From Metallyticus violacea (Eukaryota > Arthropoda > Insecta > Mantodea > Metallyticidae), in assembly GCA_030762175.1 (NCBI GenBank), contig CM060841.1:14423001-14487000 (forward strand): DNA of 64,000 bases, written 5' to 3'. The notes beneath the pieces are model-generated. The model saw only the letters and a list, made by a program, of their open reading frames with translations, had not been told where the DNA came from and searched no databases. Shown one piece after another: positions 23,047 through 34,105 of the stretch; position 1 is the stretch's first letter, and each line of letters starts with the position of its first letter. The position numbers and the translations under genes are program-made.

Positions 23047-23165
23047 AAGGTTTGTTAAAATGTTCTGAAGTACACGTAAAATAGTAACAATGAAAATAGA
23101 CACACAATTCACACAATATTTCGGATATTCTTCACATTGTACAGATCACCTCTTGAAATACGTTT
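23047..23165 (-). mobile_element. 3' tail of a second Penelope-like element
   Basis: On the far side of the (TA)n tract the sequence resembles the 3' region at 22107-22250: A-rich, with acacaattcacac and, read on minus, gaatatccGAAATATTGTGTG at 23114-23139 beside the first copy's CTCGAAATATAGTGTG. It looks like a head-to-tail partner of a related subfamily, cut short just before mariner M2 at 23183. Confidence 0.5.
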
Positions 23166-23182
23166 TTTTCGCAACTTTTAAA

Positions 23183-23957
23183 CTGAGAGTGCCAAAAATG
23201 TATAAACACTTTCGCAGTAAATATCCATAATATATGTCAAATTGGACCGAAAAATAACAGTAATGAGTAGTATGATGTTCTGTAAAATATATGACTCACA
23301 TTTCGTTATGCTAGCGTTGCTAAAATAAAATGGAGCCAAGATTATCGTTTGAACAGCGGAAAGCAATTTTGAAGTGGTAATGAAGAATGCTGTTGAAGTT
23401 CAAAGGCAATGGCGACGTGTGTACAGAACAGAACCGTCAACGCGAGTAATAATTGCATGCATTCGACACAATTTTGAGACTCATGGAATCAAATGCGATG
23501 GTCACAAGGGCAGGTCTGGGAGACCCACAGCAACAAGTCCTGCGCACTGGATCCAAGGTACTATCCCAGGCCTACCCGAGGCACTGGATAAGACGAAGGA
23601 GTTCGATTGAGTTTCCACCGCATTCTCTGGATCTAACTCCATTGGACTTCTACCTATGGGGAACTCTTAAGGATGCTGTATACCGTAAACCAGCTACACT
23701 GACAGCACTTCGGGAAGAAATTGAAACGCATGTGCTGCAATCGCTGAGGACACTTTCGCAAACGTTGTCAATCAGTAGTTCAACGCACTCAGAAGTGTAT
23801 CGACGCCGATAGTGTGTATTTTGAGCAACTGTTGTAACTGTAAAAGTGTAAGATGATTAGTGCTCATCATTTTCTGTTTGTGTGAATTCAGTTTTGTTAT
23901 GTTAACACAGTTTTTTCTTTGCTTGAAGTGTGTATACATTTTTTGACACTCTCTGTA
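23183..23957 (+). mobile_element. Tc1/mariner-like element M2, copy 2 (internally deleted)
   Basis: Ends gagagtgccaaaaatgtat and tacattttttgacactctc. N-terminal coding starts at 23331 (MEPRLSFEQRKAILKW) and continues after a frameshift through EVQRQWRRVYRTEPSTRV and GRSGRP. A deletion joins this to the C-terminal part, SIEFPPHSLDLTPLDFYLWG, which holds the third catalytic Asp (LTPLDFYLWG), then LKDAVYRKPATLTALREEIE. The first two catalytic residues are missing. Confidence 0.88.
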
Positions 23958-24514
23958 TAGTAAGTTTTATAGCAAACTCTAGGAAGTGGATTTAGTTCTA
24001 ATTATTCCATGGGAAATTGATAATTCCCTATGTCAACTTAATCCTTTGCGTATTTCTAGAACTACGATTGCCTTTGATGCTACTACCATCTTCAAAACGT
24101 GTATATTTCAGCAGCAGCGCACCATCGAAGCTTACACTCGAGGATTTTCATCCGAATACTGGGGGATTATCACTATCTGGCAATAATGATGAGGTTTAAT
24201 TAAAACGACTAGACAATAAAACCATTTATACTGTGCGGAGCCGATAATGAAGACCGTGATTGGAAACAAAGTTAGAATTTGGATATCTGCACGGTAAAAC
24301 AATGCAGATGTGAAATCAGTTGTTTAGAATAGTCGATGGTGCTTTGTTTCTTCTATTTGTTAATTTCGTATATCTTCGGTTCTAATTATTTCCAATGTGT
24401 GTGTGTGCATGCGTAACTGTGATTGACAAATAAATGTTGTTTTATCTAAATTCACTACATTACACACAACTTTTAAACCTCATTCAAGATGGGATCAAAA
24501 TTAAAATAAAGGAT
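23958..24514. other. Gene-free stretch
   Basis: No recognised repeat or gene; a short GT run lies near 24397. Overlapping 60-66 codon frames at 23986-24199 show no domain. Confidence 0.45.
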
Positions 24515-24690
24515 TACTGGGGACGTTTGAAAAGTGTGACAATAACAAGATAAATACTTTTTAACATTAATTTTATTTTCCATTATAGTCTCCATGGACA
24601 TTCAAAAGTTTTCAATACAAGTTTTATCAATGAGAGCGTCAATAGCATTCTCATCCAACAACAATTGAAGCCGTGAGTTTCATAACGGCA
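24515..24690 (-). mobile_element. 3' end of a further mariner (M7), remnant
   Basis: TA at 24515 is followed by an end reading ggggacgtttgaaaagtgtg. On minus, coding just inside reads LNVHGDYNGK then a stop, matching the usual mariner C-terminus (a GDYxEK motif), preceded by a decayed stretch. The rest of the element is absent. Confidence 0.45.
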
Positions 24691-25079
24691 TAAACTCAAT
24701 TTTTGGCAGTGTAAGAGTTGTAATTTAACTAAACTTTATCATAAACATTCAAGTTTCCAGCAATGAACCACATATTATTGACATGCTGAATTTTCATAAG
24801 CACACAAATTCATGATCCTATAGTGTTCTGGAAAGCAGGCAGTAACATAATATTGGTAAATATTTCAGTTCTCTAACAATGGTAAATTTAACTACATTCG
24901 TCATGCGTACCCAACAAAAGGGCATTCGAACATGGTATGTGATCGAGATTTTGCTTAAATAGAGCTGTGTAAACATAAACAGAATACACGCTGATGATTT
25001 GATAGGCATAATACAAAACTCATCCATTTAAAATCAGTTTAGTAGAAGAGAGTAGGATTATCACAGGTGAACTTTAGTC
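24691..25079. other. Gene-free stretch
   Basis: AT-rich with no recognisable feature. Confidence 0.4.
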
Positions 25080-25490
25080 ACGCCAAACTCCATTCCCGAT
25101 AGGACGACCTGCAACTTTCAATTTCGAACGTTGAGGAAAGCGTAAGCTACAACACAGAACACCTACTGCGCAGCATAAATCAGCTGCAAGCTCTTATTTC
25201 TTATACACTCCACGATCCCAACCAGAAAAACAAGAATTACAGAACTTAACCACGGGGAATAAACCCCTCTCCCTGTAAGCGGCCGTTTTCTCTCATCCAG
25301 AGCCGCCAGCAGAAGACCAGGAGAACATCGAAGCGAAACCTGCGGCCCGGGCCCAGGTTAAGCAACCTTGAGGTTAGTCGGAAGCTGGAGGGGAGGCGAG
25401 TTCATCCAAAGGAACCTAAATTTTCCGAATACGCCGTCAGTAACCAGAGGAACATCAGCTTCTACGACACCTGAGAGGTAAAGGCGACGA
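25080..25490 (+). other. GC-richer block, candidate non-coding exon
   Basis: About 400 bp of clearly GC-richer sequence (gcggcccgggcccagg near 25345; ggaggggaggcgag near 25390) in AT-rich surroundings. It ends at a good splice-donor match, gagag/gtaaag, near 25477-25484. No sustained reading frame or homology is visible. It might be a 5' UTR exon with a CpG-rich promoter, or an unrecognised repeat. Confidence is low. Confidence 0.22.
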
Positions 25491-26284
25491 TACAGTTAAG
25501 CACTGTGGTCAGATTTCGTTTGGCAGAGTATGATTAAGGATGTTAAGACAGCTTTTGCTGTTGTTAAAGTTGCCAAGCAAGTAAAATGCTATAAAATTAT
25601 TTAATAAAGATTAAATATAACGAGCAAGATAACATGAAATGTTGATAATGAAAGGGAAAGCTACGTTGATGAACTAATCTGCAGAGAGCTTATTCAAAAA
25701 TTACCCTGAAAACCGGTAAAGTCAGATTTCCTCAATTTTCCTGAAAAACAGCCTCATTTCCAAACACTTCTATCAAATTCGTAACGAAAGAAGTGTGGGA
25801 CTCTGACTAAGGGAAGAGATATGTAACGTAAATGTCGTTGTTTCTTGTAGAATATTACTGAGAAAATAGACTAAATTTATGCAAATTTAATTTTTTTTTC
25901 ATTTATTTTCACACATATTTGCAAGCAAAATGACCATATCCATCTTCCAAATAAAAAAATTTAATATTTAAAACCAATGTTGCAGATTAGGGGTTCCATA
26001 ACAACATTTCAACATGTTCACGAATTTATTACAGGAAAATACTTATGATCATTATTATTTAAACGTTTTTGCGACATGTGTAATTAAGCAAAGTTATATT
26101 AGGAAAAAGAAATCTAATTATCAAAATATATTAAGTTTTTATTGATTTTCTCAAACTCTGTTCAACTAGACTTGTGTGGAAGTAACGGCTTTCTTCCCAC
26201 CGAGCCAAATTTTGAAATCCGGGAAAAGAGAGTGAATGAGAAATTACTTCGAATTTCATGAAGTTTGTGCAGTTTTGTCAATGT
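25491..26284. other. Gene-free stretch
   Basis: AT-rich, with no recognised repeat or frame. Confidence 0.4.
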
Positions 26285-26577
26285 GTGTGAAACGGCTCGT
26301 TTTCATGGTTGTCAGTGAATCTTGGCAGTTTTCCTGTTAATTTCATCCTTCCAACATATTTTGGACAATATCTGATATGGTGGCGAATTTTGGCCGATCG
26401 TGTTCTCACGACAGCGCTTGAAGCCAGTGCACCACTTGGAAACAGTTGAAAATACGGCGCAGAGTCCCCTAGAATATTTGTCACGTGTATGTGAACTGCT
26501 GTTCCTGTCATGCCCTTTTTCACTAAGAATTTAATTACCCCACGCTCTTCGAAGTTTATGCTTTTTCCAACACGCAC
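26285..26577 (-). mobile_element. Mariner transposase N-terminal fragment (M6)
   Basis: A 99-codon minus frame starts MRVGKSINFEERGVIKFLVK and continues KGMTGTAVHIHVTNILGDSA. This is the first helix-turn-helix of mariner transposases (the E-QR-x-VIKFLV-x-KG and LGDSAP pattern). Shifted frames continue as WCTGFKRCRE and RPKFATISDIVQNMLEG, matching the inter-domain linker. There are at least two frameshifts. No terminal repeats or catalytic domain were found. Confidence 0.6.
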
Positions 26578-26811
26578 TGTAACAAAGAGCCAAGCCCACT
26601 ACGGTCCTTCAGCGGGCAAAGCATTTTCGTACACCTGTTTCTGGGGAAGATGGAAGATTTTGATATGGTTTGGAACTAGTGGCGATTTTACTTGTTTAAA
26701 ACTGGGGGGGAAGGGCTAGATAGAAACAGAAACTGTTAAATAAAACTCAAAATCATTATTAAAATATAGTGAGCAGCATAATTTATATGAATATAGGTTC
26801 AGATGCACACA

Positions 26812-26845
<34 letters not shown>

Positions 26846-26951
26846 AGTTCTGTTTCTTTAAAAAAATAATGTATTTATAGATATGAAGTGAGAATCTGGA
26901 GTTAGTCACCGCAGTGTAGAGGACAGACCACCACAATGGTCTAACATTTTA

Positions 26952-26989
<38 letters not shown>

Positions 26990-27053
26990 GCATGAGGTAA
27001 TGTTACTGCCTACATAGTAACTAGCCTGTGATCCCGAACATAATTTTTTAGTA
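26578..27053. repeat. Spacer with (ATT)n and (TA)n microsatellites
   Basis: (ATT)n at about 26812-26844 and (TA)n at about 26956-26986. No gene is recognised. Confidence 0.8.
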
Positions 27054-27317
27054 GTGTTTAACGCCCGTTTTTACTACAGAGGCACCACAAGCGGTGGATA
27101 CTGATAATACATGAAATGAAATATTGGGAAAGAATTTTTTTTAAGGATGGAAGCGTTCCAGGCCTAAATTTACGGTACCTGCCGGGCATTAGTCATTTTT
27201 GAGGACTGAGGAAAACCTGGAAGAACCCGTAATCAGGGAGGATCGTCCTGTTGGGCTTCGAACCCAGACCTCCCGCTCACGAGTCCGCGGCTGAACGACC
27301 TAGGCCACCCGTGGGGG
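27054..27317 (-). repeat. tRNA-derived SINE, family S1
   Basis: A full-length copy from the tail gtgtttaacgcccg (27054) to the head ggccacccgtggg (about 27315). B-box region on plus: gggcttcgaacccagacc. It abuts or interrupts the 3' side of the RTE-type LINE that starts at about 27318. Confidence 0.9.
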
Positions 27318-28250
27318 TCCCTAACACTAACAATGAGGACTGTTTCATCTATTTTTATTGGGGTTTCAGATCCGTTTGAAATTAGCTTTATCTTAGGTAT
27401 GTTTAGTGAGAGCCCTGCATTTTTGCTATGCTCACATAATGTTCCAGCACAGTTTCTGTGTTTTGGAGAATAAGACCACATCTTAGATTTGTTAGTCGAC
27501 TGTCGTTTATGTTGATCCCGAATTTATGCGGCCATTTTCCTGAATATATGCTCCATTACACAGGTGAAGAGTTTGGGAGAGATTGGATCGCCTGGGCGAA
27601 TTCCTCTTTCTAGTCGGATTGGTTGTCCTTCTTCTGTTTTTACTTTCGTAAAACTTTGACTATAGATTTTGTGTAGGATACGAATGTACTTTGCTTCTAT
27701 TCCTTGAGCTGCCAGAGCGTGTAATATGCTTGTATGTTTGACTGAGTCAAAGGCCTTACTATAGTCAGTAAAGGCGATATATCGTGTTAGACGGAATTCC
27801 TCTGCTTTCTCCATCAGCTGGTTTATAGCTTGGAGATGGTCAATTGAGCTGAATCTTGTAACCTTGTTCTGGTGGTTGATTTTCACCCAGAATCTTAGTT
27901 ATTCTTCTAGTTAAGATTTTTGTAAACAGTATGTATATATTTGGCACCAGGCTTATAGGCCTGAAGTTGCCTATAACATCTCTGGTGCCTCTTTTGTGCA
28001 GAAGAATAATTGAGCTGGTTTCCCATTGTTTATGCATGTCTTCTGTTTCTAGAATTGCATTGAAGATTTTGGTGATTTTTGGTTGTTAGCTGGTATTCTG
28101 CAAGTTTTAACAATTCGTTTTGCATGCCTACTTCGCCTGGCGTCTTCCCGTTCTTAAGTTGTTAATGGAAGTTGGAATTTCACTGTGCAGGATAGGTAGA
28201 GATTGTGTGTTTGGGATATTTGGTATCTGGTTCCTCGACTGAGTTGGGAT
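27318..28250 (-). mobile_element. RTE-type LINE fragment with the RT active-site motif deleted
   Basis: Minus-strand coding runs in order: ETSSIILLHKRGTRDVIGNF then RPISLVPNIYILFTKILTRR (RT fingers), a frameshift, SSIDHLQAINQLMEKAEEF, RYIAFTDYSKAFDSVKHTS (first catalytic Asp in FTDYSKAFD), RIRPGDPISPKLF-like LERGIRPGDPISPKLFTCVM, then INDSRLTNLR. Here FADD should follow. Instead the sequence goes straight to DVVLFSKT in a shifted frame (junction 27481-27484). The tail AGLSLNIPKIKLISNGSETP is the downstream RT and thumb. The wording of the RT matches RTE-clade elements of insects. It cannot be active. Confidence 0.85.
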
Positions 28251-29036
28251 GGAGCTGGAGTACAGGTTTCATATAGGCTTACATAAAGGTAAATCTGTAA
28301 GAAATAATATTACCGAAACATGTTAATTTAAGTAAATGTAAGTCATAATAATAAACTGCGACAACAATATATGCCGTCAAATAATTAATTGAATGTAAGT
28401 TCGAGCGTTTCCTTAAACCCTGGCAATATTTGTCTTTGTCCGCTGTTATAATTCATGATACTTGTTCTGTTTCTGGTTCGCTAAACAAACTTCGAAAAAC
28501 AGTGATAGATTTTGAGCATCAGTGCTTTACAAAGATATTGCTTATCATTTTGTATGCCAACGGTTTCTACTGTGCTGTCAATCTTTTGGTGGAGTACACA
28601 ATCGATTAGTTCGATCGTGGGAATGTATGGTGCTTGTTCGATGTTTCCAATAGTTTCTGAGAGGAGATGTTGCGCATTATTTACCTACTCCGTATGATAG
28701 CGGAAAGGGAAGGGGAATTGGGGGCTTTCTGGCTATGACAGGGGAAACAACAATATGACTGCTGGTAATTGGCTTTTACCAACAAACTGAGTAGGGTAGG
28801 TTTTTGAAAACAGGTCATGGGCTTATTTTATTAATAGGGATGTGGTTTTCAAAATGACGAGTTTCTGCGTCTGGCTGTTTATCCAAGGGTGATGGTTTTC
28901 CCCTCAGTATGTATCTAGTGCCTTTAATTTACCTTAATACAAGCGCTATCATATAATAAAATAACGCAATATAATTAAACATAACACATTTGTGGTAGTT
29001 AGCAGGGCATTTCGGTGTGTCACAAGAAGCAATCAA
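28251..29036. other. Gene-free stretch, perhaps LINE-related
   Basis: The plus frame at 28512-28697 and its complement show coding-like texture (IGNIEQAPYIPTIELIDCVL on minus) and could be an upstream part of the neighbouring LINE. I cannot match it to a domain. The remainder is AT-rich. Confidence 0.3.
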
Positions 29037-29200
29037 GATCGCTTCAGTGGTCTAGTGATAGTATGTTTGTGACTATTAATCCCAAAGTCCTGGATTCGAA
29101 TACCGGTCAGGTCAAGTTGTCTGGGTAAGGTTTTTCCGGAGTTTTTCTGAAAGTCAGGTACTTTTAAGGAGCCAAGCCCTCCGAGATCATTTGCGCCAAC
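29037..29200 (+). repeat. tRNA-derived SINE, family S3
   Basis: A box tcagtggtctagtgatag, B box ggattcgaataccggtcagg, then tgtctgggtaaggtttttcc, the same order as the minus copy at 5050-5174. The downstream gagccaagccctccgagatc is probably family body. Confidence 0.72.
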
Positions 29201-29287
29201 ATTAACTCATTTAATATCATTCATCTCTACAGACTTACTAGTGAATCTAATGTAGTGTTTTTATCCTGGATTCAAATATCTAATTAT

Positions 29288-30250
29288 AATTTACGTATAT
29301 AGTGAGTGCAACTGTCGCATGGGCCTTACGGTCCATTATTATATCATATTTGTAACAATCAAAATCATACACGCATACATACAACCATACATGTATACAT
29401 ACACGTGCCTACATATACACAAATCTACATACATGCATATAAATATACAAATACTTCGATATATTTAAGTTTTCTATTAATAATTTATATACAAATACAT
29501 AAACATGAATAGAACCGCTATTCTTGAGCCCCATTCCATGTACTCGCACCCCTTCTCCAACTCTCTCTCTTCATTATAACCATTAACCTTCTTTATCGGG
29601 TCTTCTCTAGGAATATTCCCAAATTGTGTGTCTCGCATGCACTAACACTCCCCGGCAAATGTTCAAACTTCTATTGGCATTCAAAAATTTCGGTGATAAA
29701 TGCTCATTTCTTAAAATCTCCGTTTCCCTGCATTCTGCCAAAATATGTCTCCAGGTATCGCTTTCTCCGCACAATGGACAAATCTTACCCGAGAGTATTA
29801 ACTGTTTTGTTCCCTTTCCAAGCACCTAATCTGAGCCACGCGAGACCACTTGTTTCTTCTCTGCCACAGATATCTAAATAACCCCCGTCTCCCACACCGG
29901 ATATATTTGAGCCTGCAGGGTAAGTGATACTTTTTCTGCGCATTGAGACAAAATGTTGTGCCTATCTATATCTCGCAAAGCTCTGTTAACTATTTTCCAA
30001 CTATTTCGTGTAATGTCCTCTGCCCTTAACCAAATATAACCCAATGCTCCCTCAGACAAACTGCTCGAAGAAGAGCTTGATCACCCCACAATTTGCTGTA
30101 CCCCTCCCTAATCATAGCAACCGTTTTAGAAACTGGTTTGTATCTGATTCAGTTCCTCGGTGTTTTTCCACCCCTAAATTTCGACTCTATACGCCATAGT
30201 TGATCTCACAACCGCCCTGTACACCAATTCCAACACATATTTGCAACAGT
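29288..30250 (-). mobile_element. Non-LTR retrotransposon 3' fragment
   Basis: Minus coding remnants in order: VVRSTMAYRVEIWGWKN (the YG-x-EIWG-type block after RT), SEGALGYIWLRAEDITRNSW, ETSGLAWLRLGAWKGN, then after a frameshift SGKICPLCGESDTWRHILAE, a C-X2-C-X8-H-X4-C zinc knuckle. The 3' UTR has (TACA)n and (CA)n-rich low-complexity sequence (29360-29450) and ends near gcgacagttgcac. The same 3' part recurs inside mariner M5 at 46616-47450, and a related one lies at 15540-16345. RT itself is missing, so this is a 5'-truncated, decayed copy. Confidence 0.72.
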
Positions 30251-31933
30251 CAGTTTAATTTGTTCTAATTTGTGTTTGTATCGTCGTTATCGGATGGGAT
30301 ATTATAATACATACTGCTTTATTTTATACATACAATGAGATTATTTGAGCTACGGGTAGACTAAGCGCGGCTGCTTACTGGGGAAGTGCAGCTGCCGCAA
30401 CAGGAAAAGGGATTTGCCGCGCGTAAAGTTGTATTACTATTTTATTATTTATATTTTTACTGAAAACAAAATGATAGTGTATGCATAAACTGATAATAAC
30501 AGCGACAATATATTGCCAGCATCTGTGTACGTACGAAATTGCTGTATTTGATTTAACATTTCTTCCGTAAGAAAACGGCGGATCGGAACAACAGTGGTCT
30601 CAAACGGGCCAGTAACGAGCCAAACTTGCTTTCCTCCTAACTAGCATTGGAGCGGCGGGGAAAGGGAGAATTCACTTCGTGCATTTCCGATGCAGTTGAT
30701 TTCGTTACACAGGTGCAGGCAGTTCTTATCTGCGTATTTAAGAGCAATAAGGTACTTTCTGATATTAGTAATAAATCTCAAGCATAGATCGACTGGCCCT
30801 GCTTATGACAAATACGTACTTCGTGACATCCTAAGAACCTGTGTTATACGGCTATCTTTATGTGGATCAAACGCGGAATCCCTTCTCTCCTTCACTATAC
30901 TATATTACTCACTACTGCTAAGTTTCTGTATTAGACAGACCTGATCTTAAGTTGCCTGTATTTAGTAGCATGACTAACGAAGAATTAGTACGCAATTTAC
31001 GACAATTAAAGCACCGATTAACACATATGAATACACAATTTGATGACAAAATATCTCCCAAACTACTGGTAACTATAAGAGGCTTTCTGCATCTGCATTA
31101 TACGGCCTTGATGTCTAGCTTCACACAGTGGACAACCGTGCTCTGCGGCCCGCAACTAAAATAACTGCAGTCTTTCTGTATTTCTGAAAGCCAGAATGTA
31201 AAGACTACATATTCTAATATCCTTAAATGTTGTAATGGTGTGAAAACAGAGTGCCAGAATTGTACTTTAATGAATATCTTGGCTCAAATATCTCTTTCTG
31301 TTTAGACTTAGTTTTTTATATTCTGCATTTAGCTCATTTTTATATATTATTGTCAGTAATGCCAAGAAAATTATGCGTGTAGTAAACTTATCCCCAAATC
31401 TCAAAGGTACTTGCAATAAAAGTGCTATTAATATTATTTCGGGTTTAAGGTGGTGATTTTAATAAAACTGTATCCCAAATTTACACTGGAGTATTCTCGC
31501 TGGATGGAAAAATGATACACTTATGTGCAATTCCCAAATTCTTATGATTTGAAGGGAACCAAAGAACCATTGAATTCATTGCTATTTCTGTTTAGAGGAA
31601 GCACATAAAAATACATAGTTGAGTATCCCAATTTTCCGTTTGAAATCAGACCTGTGTTATGTGTGAAGAATATCCTGCAGATTTCGAGACCTTAAGTGGT
31701 AACTTCAACTGTGACCTAACACACCAAAGAATAAACAAATTTGCCAAAATTTAGTGATGAAAAAATGGAGGAAATTGTTACAGGCCTACAAATAAGACCA
31801 CTAATATAATGGATGGTGGACATTTCGAGCTACCCGTACATCCACTGGAAAATTTGTAAAATATTTATTATAGTTTTCTTGGGAATCATAAATAATTAGA
31901 TTTAGTGAGTGAACTTTTGAACTTATACAAAAT
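30251..31933. other. Gene-free stretch
   Basis: A moderately GC-rich patch lies at 30360-30680 (gcggcggggaaaggg), without coding or splice support. The rest is AT-rich. The 84-codon frame at 30690-30944 and the 70-codon frame at 30952-31164 carry no recognisable domain. Confidence 0.4.
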
Positions 31934-33233
31934 TACGCAGGTACATCCATAAGTTTCCGACCTCGCCGATAAGGATTTAAGGATTATCACGTTCACAAAA
32001 TCCTTATCTGGTGCCATACCTTATCTGTTAAGGAAATATGTAACTTCCGCTCCGCTGTGTTCACTTGTTCACATATAATTGCATAAAGAAGGCTATGTGT
32101 AGAAGATTGTGAAATGTTCAAAATGGAGTATCGACCTGTTATTAAGTTCTTCACAAAAGAACTTACTCCGTAATGAAATTAAACAGTGATTGGACGGTGT
32201 ATATGGGGAAGCACCCCCCTCATATTCTGCCATAAAATAATTGGCCAAACTTTTTCGAATGGGTCGAAAAAGCATTGAAGACGAAGAGCGTGCAGGTCAG
32301 CCCTTGGAGGTGCTCACTCCTGAAAACATCCACCGCTCTTGTGGAAGGAGAAATTATGGAAGACTGGCGGCTCAAAGTTACAGAAATAGCAGCAAGGTTG
32401 GGCCTTTCTAAAACAACAGCCCTTCGAATTATTCATGAACATTTAAACATGAATAAGGTTAGTGCAAGATGGGTGCCTAGACTTCTTTCCTCAGTCCAAA
32501 AGTAGCAACGAGTCATTTGTTGTCACGCAATTTTGGAGTTCTGTCGTGGCAATCAGAGAGAAGTCGTGCAAATCATTGTTACAGGAGATGAAACTATGGT
32601 CCTCTACTGTGATCCCTTGTCCAAAAGAGAATCAATGGAGTGGCGTAAACCTGGCAAAGCACTGCCTCTAAAGACCAAGGTCTCTCAGTTAACCAAGAAG
32701 ATCATGGTCACAATCTTTTGGCACTGTGAAGGAATACTCTTCATTGACTTCAAGGAGAGGAACACCACAGTAAATGGGGAGTACTATGCTGACCTACTGC
32801 ACAGACTACGTGCTTCTATCAAAGAGAAAAGGCGAGGAAAGCTGAGTGGTGGCGTGCGCATTCTTCACGACAACGCGCCTGTGCACACAGGTCTTGTTGC
32901 AAAGGAAGCTGTGAAGAAATGTGGCTTCAAGGAGATCAATCATCAACCCTACAGCCCAGATCTAGCTCCCAGTGACTTATTTCCTCTTCTCAAAACTCAA
33001 GAAACACCTTCGAGGAAGGAAATTTAAGTGTGACAAAGAAGTAATGCATGCTGTTTATGCCATTTTGCAGACAAGACTTCTGACTACTTTTTGGGAGAAG
33101 GGTTGAAATGTTAATTCAAAGATGTGAGAAGTGTATTGCAATTAAGGGTGACTATATTGAAAAGTGAAATATAGTTTTTGTCTTTATAATAACTAGAAAA
33201 TGGAGGCCGGAAATTTATGGACCTACCCTCGTA
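31934..33233 (+). mobile_element. Mariner transposon M1, copy E (best-preserved)
   Basis: TA-flanked with ends tacgcaggtacatccataag and ggacctaccctcgta. The transposase can be followed throughout: LDGVYGEAPPSYSAIK, FRMGRKSIEDEERAGQPLEV, a 4-base insertion at about 32330, ALVEGEIMEDWRLKVTEIAA, LGLSKTTALRIIHEHLNMNK, ARWVPRLLSSVQK, then a TAG stop (32503-32505). Next come TGDETMVLYCDP (first Asp), HDNAPVHT (second) and YSPDLAPSD (third). Exactly 34 residues separate the last two, the mariner DD34D signature. A 1-base insertion shifts frame after APSD. The 164-codon frame 32533-33027 holds most of the catalytic core. It is 1300 bp with three disabling changes. Confidence 0.95.
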
Positions 33234-33342
33234 GTATAAACTAGTCGATTATTGCTGGACTATGAAAAGAAATTTGCCAAAGGTAAAATACGCGCGAAAA
33301 ATCAGCATATATAACATGCTAGGTAAACTATAATGAAATATA

Positions 33343-34105
33343 TTTATCACAAGTAATATCACGAAAGCGTCTGAGATTGCCGATTAATTCACGAACAAAC
33401 TGAGTGAGTTTATCTGGAAAGTTAAGGCCATCGGGTGATATTTATTAGGACTATTTTACGAAAATAAAATAAGAATTTAAAATGAGTTTCCAAAACATTA
33501 TAATAATTGTATATTTGTATTATAAATACTTAAGTTTTCAGGCTATCTTGCAACAGACGAATTCGTTTGTTAGTAATGCCAATAAAGAAGAGCCAAATAC
33601 GGATTTGGGACTATTTCATCAATGGAATAAGAGTAAAAGTAATATATATTTGAACATTGATAATTATATAAAATGTTATACTTATGAATATCTATCTATT
33701 CAGAAACCGTGAGTCTGAAATATGCCGAAATTCGACTATTACAACAGCTACCGTTCTATTTATTAATACCAGCTGAGAAAAACAAAAGAGAAGAAACAAG
33801 GAGCTTATTGGTTGCTTAGGCCGGTATTGTTACATAATTTACAAATGATTTCAGAATATTGCTTGTTTCCTGCATTTTCACCGTCTGCTAGTAAAAGTAG
33901 TCGGTGATGCGTGCTCAGGAATTATAGTGGGGATAAAGAGTTGAGAACACTTACCATAAGACAAATGCACTTCGCGCGGTAAAGGAGTTGGAATTTCACT
34001 GCGATATCGGGCTGTGATTGGTCCAAATTCAAACTTCTTTTTTTTTTTAATTTTCATTGGTCGATTTTATGATGATGTCACATATGTTATGCAAGTGTTT
34101 GTTTT
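33343..34105. repeat. Unclassified dispersed repeat Y, copy 1
   Basis: It shares sequence and order with 52028-53005: aagtaatatcacgaaagcg and gattgccgattaattcac at the start; nttgggactatttcat; cttatgaatatctat; aaaccgtgag; tgcgtgctcaggaattata; then attggtcgattttatgatga near the end. No protein or tRNA-like head is visible, and no terminal inverted repeat was found. Copy 2 has an extra internal direct repeat. Confidence 0.7.
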
